A stretch of DNA of 64,000 nt from Pisolithus tinctorius (taxonomy: Eukaryota; Basidiomycota; Agaricomycetes; Boletales; Pisolithaceae): assembly GCA_024663395.1 (NCBI GenBank), contig JANFAH010000003.1:2790001-2854000 (forward strand), read 5' to 3'. The position numbers were made by a program, and so were the translations under genes. The notes under the pieces are model-generated. The model was not told the origin of the DNA. It was given only the letters and a program-made list of their open reading frames with translations, and made no database searches. Shown piece after piece: positions 59,172 to 64,000 of the stretch. Every line of letters starts with the position of its first letter. The first letter of the stretch is position 1.

Positions 59172-59599
59172 GGCGACACACAGGATTTCGACTGCCTACT
59201 TCAGCAACACCGTAGTACTGTTCCGACTGGATTGATAATATGTCTATACTCAGTCACAATCATAGTAGTACCTTCACACGCATCACCTTACTTGAATAAA
59301 TTACGAGTATTCAAAGCTAGACCCTCCGAACCCGGCCGAACGGAGGAACAGACTGGGAACAATTAGGGACATGTTCAGGATTGGAGACACGAATCAATGT
59401 TATATACGCCGACAGTCGAGAAAATGGCTATGTTTCTCCAGAGTTGTTCATGAGCATTGAAACGCAGCTAAAGCTGCAATATTGCAATGTCCGGGTAACA
59501 AACCCTCACTTAAGGGGGCTGTACGGGAGTGGTGCGAGTATGAAAGAATCCATCTCTTTAGCAAGCTGTGCGGTCTAAAGGGAACGCTCAATATAGAAC
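59172..59599. other. intergenic region, no gene recognised
   Basis: Promoter side of the Zn2Cys6 gene and probable 3' region of the glycosyltransferase gene. The open frames at 59381-59685 have no motif. Confidence 0.4.
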
Positions 59600-62500
59600 T
59601 GGAAGTACGCGTGTGCACGATACCTTGGAAACAGTTTCCGCCCAACCGTCGATTTGCCATGCTTTCTCTCTTGTTTCTTTCCTAGCATCGAGGCTCCTGC
59701 AAGGGTCAAGAACCAGTAAGTGGCAGTTCTCAGAGTTGGATTACGCCATACGGGTATTGCCATAGGTGATGCACTTGGTGAAGTCTTCCAATCTGCGAGA
59801 ACCACGCGCCGACTGGCGATACAAATTTGCGACGGGCCTCTATCCCTCTACGCCTAACGGTGCAGCATCATTGATAACTTCAACAGCGGCCATCAGCATT
59901 CGAGCGCCTACCAAGCGTTTTCCCATTCCAGTAGAGTCCCCGGTTTCAGCTGATAACACCGGAGCTCGAAGATTCCGCCTTGAGCATGTGGCGGGGCAGT
60001 GGGTAAAAAAGCAAATTCTTGTGCAAGCTGTGTAGAGCGGGAATTTATGTGTGGGAGAAGCTTTCTGTAGGACTCTACGTGCTATTAAAACGATTGATAT
60101 CAGCAACGCAGAAAGACGGAATATGTCGAGAAACTAACCTGCGAATTTCTAATGAGCTCCATTGTCTTATCATAGCCTGCGTAATTCTCGTATTCCAGGA
60201 TGTGAACTTGAGAAAGTACGTTATGAGTGGTTGCATTGGAATGAATAACCAAGACTACCAAAGACATCCTGGTCGCCGACAAGAGTCTCCCAGCTACCCG
60301 TGAGCTTGACATGCAGTCGTGGATCACTCTTGATACCGGCGTAATAGTTCTCTCTAAGAGAAAAACTTGTCAACACTTGCAACGAAAAGAGTGCAAATTA
60401 CCCACGCGGCTTCCTTATACTTGTCGATGGAGTCCGGCTTCGCGCGATGCACTATGGGCAAGGTCAGGTCGACTGATGAAGAGTAGCTGGTTGGTGTATT
60501 CAACCTTCGAACCCATGCACGTATTTTCCTCTCGCAACGAGCCTCGAGTGCTGCAGAATCTCTATGTCACCAGCTTTCTTCGCCTCGGGTGATCCGTGAA
60601 GTAAGGACTGGCAACTTCGGTGAGGGGGACAGTGACGAAGAATTTTAGATATTACCCTGACTGATATACACCTCGATCCCTTCACGAAAAAGTTGGGCTT
60701 CAGTGAAGACTTTGCTACGTGTCCCAACATTGGTGCAGTCACAGAGACGAAACGTAGTGGCGCAGGAGCGGGCTTAGCCTCACCAGGGGGATCATTCCTT
60801 ATTTGGACGTTCAATGTGATTAGTAATACATGGTACTATGATATTAGCTCTCTCAGCCAAATCTCGGAAATGGTCCATGCCACAGATGCGTCAGATTTTA
60901 ATAGTGCCTTGAAGTAACGAGCATTTCCATCCACCACTCGGACACTGCACTCGACCAGGGCAAAATCTTCAGAGAACCGATTGTACAATAAGGTAGTGGT
61001 CATTGATGTATTCTTACACATTAGTTGGTGGGGTGAAGAAAACTTAAGCAGCAATCAGCCTAGGAATAAATGCTTAGTCAGTCGGCTTACCCAATCGCCT
61101 CCATCTACCGAGGATTGGAAGTCAGATTTCCGGAGAATTTCTTCACTGCTAGGGGGAACGAGGAAGACAACCTCCAACTTGACATCCAAGGAACCCACAG
61201 GATAGAGGGAATCGAGCATGACGTACTCCCCCCGTCTTGCCACTACAGATGATGAGAGCCTCAGGTTAAAATTAAGCATAAGTAAGTCATAACCCACAAG
61301 ACGTGCTGCGAAACGCTGTAGCAGACATGCCGTCCACCGCTTTGGACAGGGAGTGACGAGTGTAGTTCAATACTGCCTCTTTGTCCATTGCACTGGCATA
61401 TTGTCCCTCGCGAGCGATGAGATCAGTCGCAGCATGGCCACTGGGGACGTCATCGCCTAGCAAGCGGATGTTGGTTTCCAACAAACACGAGGAACCAAGA
61501 CAGGGCGACCTGTTGATAAACCATTGCCCAATATCAGCGGCTGCCTTCACAAACGGAAACGCCTCCAATGCAGTCTCCTGATGGGAAATGTCATGGATCT
61601 CAGACACGAGTTGGTCAAGGTATGCGCAAGCATTCATCTTAATGTTTGGCAGTCAAAGTGAGACAGTGTAGACCAAGGGCTTGCCCCACTCACAATATGT
61701 CGCAAATTGCGCTCATGGCCCTCCTGACCAATAGTGAATGGTTCACCTCCACCGAGTTCAACTCCATGATCAAACCATATCTCTGGTATCTGGTTGCCGA
61801 GAATCGTGAAGTAGTTGTCTGCTAAACGAACCTCCTCAGGCGGCATATTGAGATGCCGAAGGAGGGAGACAAAATCAACTGCCTGCTTTCGAGGAATGAT
61901 GGCACCATGACCAAGCCATGCAAATCCTGAGTGAACACCTGAAGGAGTCAAGATTGTACGTAAGCGACTTGACAAGTGTTCATGCGCCGGAAGGAGGTGG
62001 ATTGCAGTTTGCGGTGATTCTGCAATCCGATATCGAAGTGTCTGTATGATCTGAGGGAGAACAAGGTAATCGTCATCCTGGCGTCCACTCAGTGAGCTAT
62101 GAGGAAGAGGCTACTAACTGACGCTGACCTGGAAGAAACAAAACTGTGTCTTAGCCTGAACACACGCCAGAAACCGCGCGTGAAAGTAGAGGTTACGTTC
62201 AGAGTTGTGAAGTCTAAGCTTCGCCTTGGGGCACCCGCTGCTCGCAAAGGTCTGCAGTCTCCAGATGCTCAGGCCAGGCTCATCGAATACAACATACACC
62301 AACCTCATACGTCAGTTCCTTTGGACTATTATTCCAGATGAACACTTCGGCGACAGTGTCGAGTAGCGATTCCTCGCAGAGCAAGGAGACAATGCGAACA
62401 ACATTATCCAAGCGAGACCAGTTCAACACAATTGCAGTGACATCAGGACGTTGTCGAGGAGTAACTGTATTCTGCGAACGAGCACGACTGATATTCACAT

Positions 62501-62747
62501 CAATACCATCCACGAAACTTGGAAGGAAGAATCCCGGGTGGTAGGTACCCTGCAAGGGCAGTTCCGCCGCGGCTAGCTCTTCGCAGGATAAGAAGATCGC
62601 AAATCGCACGGAAAGAAGCACCACAATAGCGGCGACCAGTACGGCCAGGGTCCTGCAGGGCCACTGCATACTATGGACTAGGGACAATGATGTAGCTTGC
62701 CTCTGCGTTTGAGCCCACGGTCTTTCGCGTGGCAACACACTCATCAA
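59600..62747 (-). CDS. membrane-anchored glycosyltransferase-like protein (GT64/exostosin-like fold)
   Basis: Start MMSVLPRERPWAQTQ at 62747, then a single N-terminal anchor (TLAVLVAAIVVLLSVRFAIF), so a type II membrane protein of the secretory path. The catalytic-looking part reads VTAIVLNWSRLDNVVRIVSL, VAEVFIWNNSPKELTYE, then after introns CFFQDDDYLVLPQIIQTLRY (a DDD metal motif), SGFAWLGHGAIIPRKQ, RLADNYFTILGNQIPEIWFD and HGVELGGGEPFTIGQEGHER. The large C-terminal part (to about 59600) includes EYENYAGYDKTMELIRNSQ and HLLVLDPCRSLDARK; I do not recognise it. The acceptor and sugar are unknown. Exons are many and the 3' end is approximate. It could be one long protein or a glycosyltransferase followed by a second gene. 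Confidence 0.65.
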
Positions 62748-62856
62748 TTCTGAAACCCCGACCGGGCCTTGGTTTCATCCCATCTCGTATGATGTGTATT
62801 GGCTATAATTGGTACAGGGACTCTGATAATTGGACAAGTCCATACAAAGCTGCTGC

Positions 62857-63617
62857 CTAATCCATCCTGCCTTTCAACGTACGTGTTACGACGCGATCTT
62901 TGGTACTATGATACAGTCAGCCTCACATAGTAGAAGTAGAGGGAATCTCACATGACATGTACAACCGCACCCCAGCCAGAGAACGCGTCCCTGTCAACAC
63001 CGTTCAAGAGTGTTTGTGAAATAGTCTCAAAGAGATCTTCAGGTCCCAAGTCAGGTTCCCATAGTCCCTCTGCCAGACCATAAAGTTTGGAGCTCGCAGT
63101 TCCAGCAACTACGAAATCTTTGGCAAAATTGAGGCAGCCGATAAGGTCTGCTGCCGCAATAAATGGTTTGGAGCCCGATGAAGTATTCTCCAGCCCAGCT
63201 ATAACAGGCTCGACGAAATACGGTCCGAAGCGGTGTTCGTAGAGGGTGGAGGAAACAAGGTGGGCAAAGGTCTGAGGTTCAATGTCCCTTTCCTCCTTGA
63301 TCGTGTACATGTTGACACGATAGCGAAAACGTTCTCGACTGCTACACGTTAAACAATGCCTTTCAGCAGCGAACATCTCGACTCACAGAGTAGTCACGTC
63401 AGTACCCAGTCCAGCCAAGCCAACGTAGGTTCTATCAGTCACAGGGAAGATCTACCAAGTAGTTAGTGAATAGGAGGGTACGGAAAACAAGAGTGATATT
63501 CACTCTCTGGAAATTAGATGCGATACCCAGAGCCTGGTTTCCAAACCGCAAGTCTGAGGCAATCGCAACGCAATCCTTCCCGACCATGGCTATGACGGAG
63601 CCACCGTTGTATTCCAT
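62857..63617 (-). CDS. PUP3: 20S proteasome subunit beta type-3
   Basis: A non-catalytic beta subunit of the 20S proteasome core. It reads [38 protein letters not shown], then [92 protein letters not shown] and [16 protein letters not shown]. After a 3' intron (about 62902-62951) come [16 protein letters not shown] and the stop at 62857. Introns also at about 63450-63507 and 63340-63388. The start is taken at 63617. An in-frame SI before it resembles animal N-termini (SIM-YNGG), so a tiny upstream exon is possible. Confidence 0.93.
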
Positions 63618-64000
63618 TATCGACTGTAGCAGCACTGTGTCAGGGGAGAAGGAAGCCTAGTTTAGGGACACACCATCTTGTATCAAAGGTCGAGCTGACG
63701 ATGGTACGCGTTAACTGGTGGTATGAATGCATACCACCAAGCGACCACAGTTCTGACGCGTCCACTTCTGTCACGGATGCGTGACAGGTCACGTCACGGT
63801 CGATCTTCGGATCGCCGATCGCCGTGGACAACTTCAGAAGCGTCCAGCATGCAGACATCACTCCGACTTCCATCGTTTGCACTGGGTCAGCGTAGCCTAT
63901 TACGCTTTTACTCGTCACGAGGAGCTACGGACTTGCAAGCCCGCGCTCGGGTACAGTGAAATCACCCACTCTTTCTTTGCTTCACTTTTCGACGTTCAAG
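63618..64000. other. window end, no gene recognised
   Basis: Frames on both strands (63640-63918 minus and 63723-63959 plus) show no family motif. It is the probable promoter side of the proteasome gene. Confidence 0.4.

Noticed and set aside
63640..63918. Separate gene upstream of the proteasome subunit
   Set aside because: No recognisable motif; it ends near the proteasome start and could be promoter or leader sequence.

Overview
The window is nuclear DNA of a filamentous basidiomycete, most likely an Agaricomycete. Genes carry many 46-59 bp GT-AG introns, the flanks hold ordinary fungal housekeeping genes, and the accessory centre has KDZ (Kyakuja-Dileera-Zisupton) transposons and F-box genes typical of that group.

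Layout. (1) 1-5050, single-copy genes: RIB7 riboflavin reductase (minus, cut by the window edge), methionine aminopeptidase 2 and an HSL-type alpha/beta hydrolase. (2) 5891-6594 and 45408-45704 look like two halves of one decayed F-box/LRR gene split by a nested transposon block of about 38.8 kb. (3) The outer layer is an ACTATT-ended element of about 2.8 kb once later insertions are removed. It holds a ~158-bp tandem repeat and ubiquitin-like gene scraps. (4) Two ~18-kb KDZ elements sit inside it in opposite orientation, 8341-26132 and 26458-44661. Each is flanked by its own 7-bp direct repeat, so the large palindrome arose from two insertions and not from an assembly fold-back. (5) 46092-63617 returns to conserved genes: ISC1, an NXT1-type NTF2 protein, aminodeoxychorismate lyase, UTP13, a forkhead factor, a Zn2Cys6 regulator, a membrane glycosyltransferase and proteasome subunit beta-3.

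Gene content of the KDZ element, read in copy 1: a TET/JBP-like 2-oxoglutarate/Fe(II) dioxygenase (+); a proline-rich protein of unknown function (-); a conserved KDZ-associated protein (-); the KDZ transposase with a CxC2-type zinc cluster (+); and a Zn2Cys6-like protein with a helical tail (-). Both ends carry short terminal inverted repeats followed by long arrays of a GACGGGCCCGTC-type palindrome. The association of TET/JBP enzymes with KDZ elements in basidiomycetes is established. Here the DNA also shows what such an enzyme would act against: both copies have lost CpGs to TpG/CpA at different places.

Neither copy is clearly autonomous. Both share a TGA inside the transposase and a frameshift in the dioxygenase. 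Copy 2 also carries a 468-bp LTR-like insertion. Copy 1 has about twenty single-base insertions that all fall inside ancestral CpGs (CG read as CAG or CTG). That pattern looks more like a consensus artefact from collapsed repeats than like biology, and it accounts for most copy-1 frameshifts. Apparent order of events: F-box gene, then the 2.8-kb element, then two KDZ insertions, then the LTR in copy 2.
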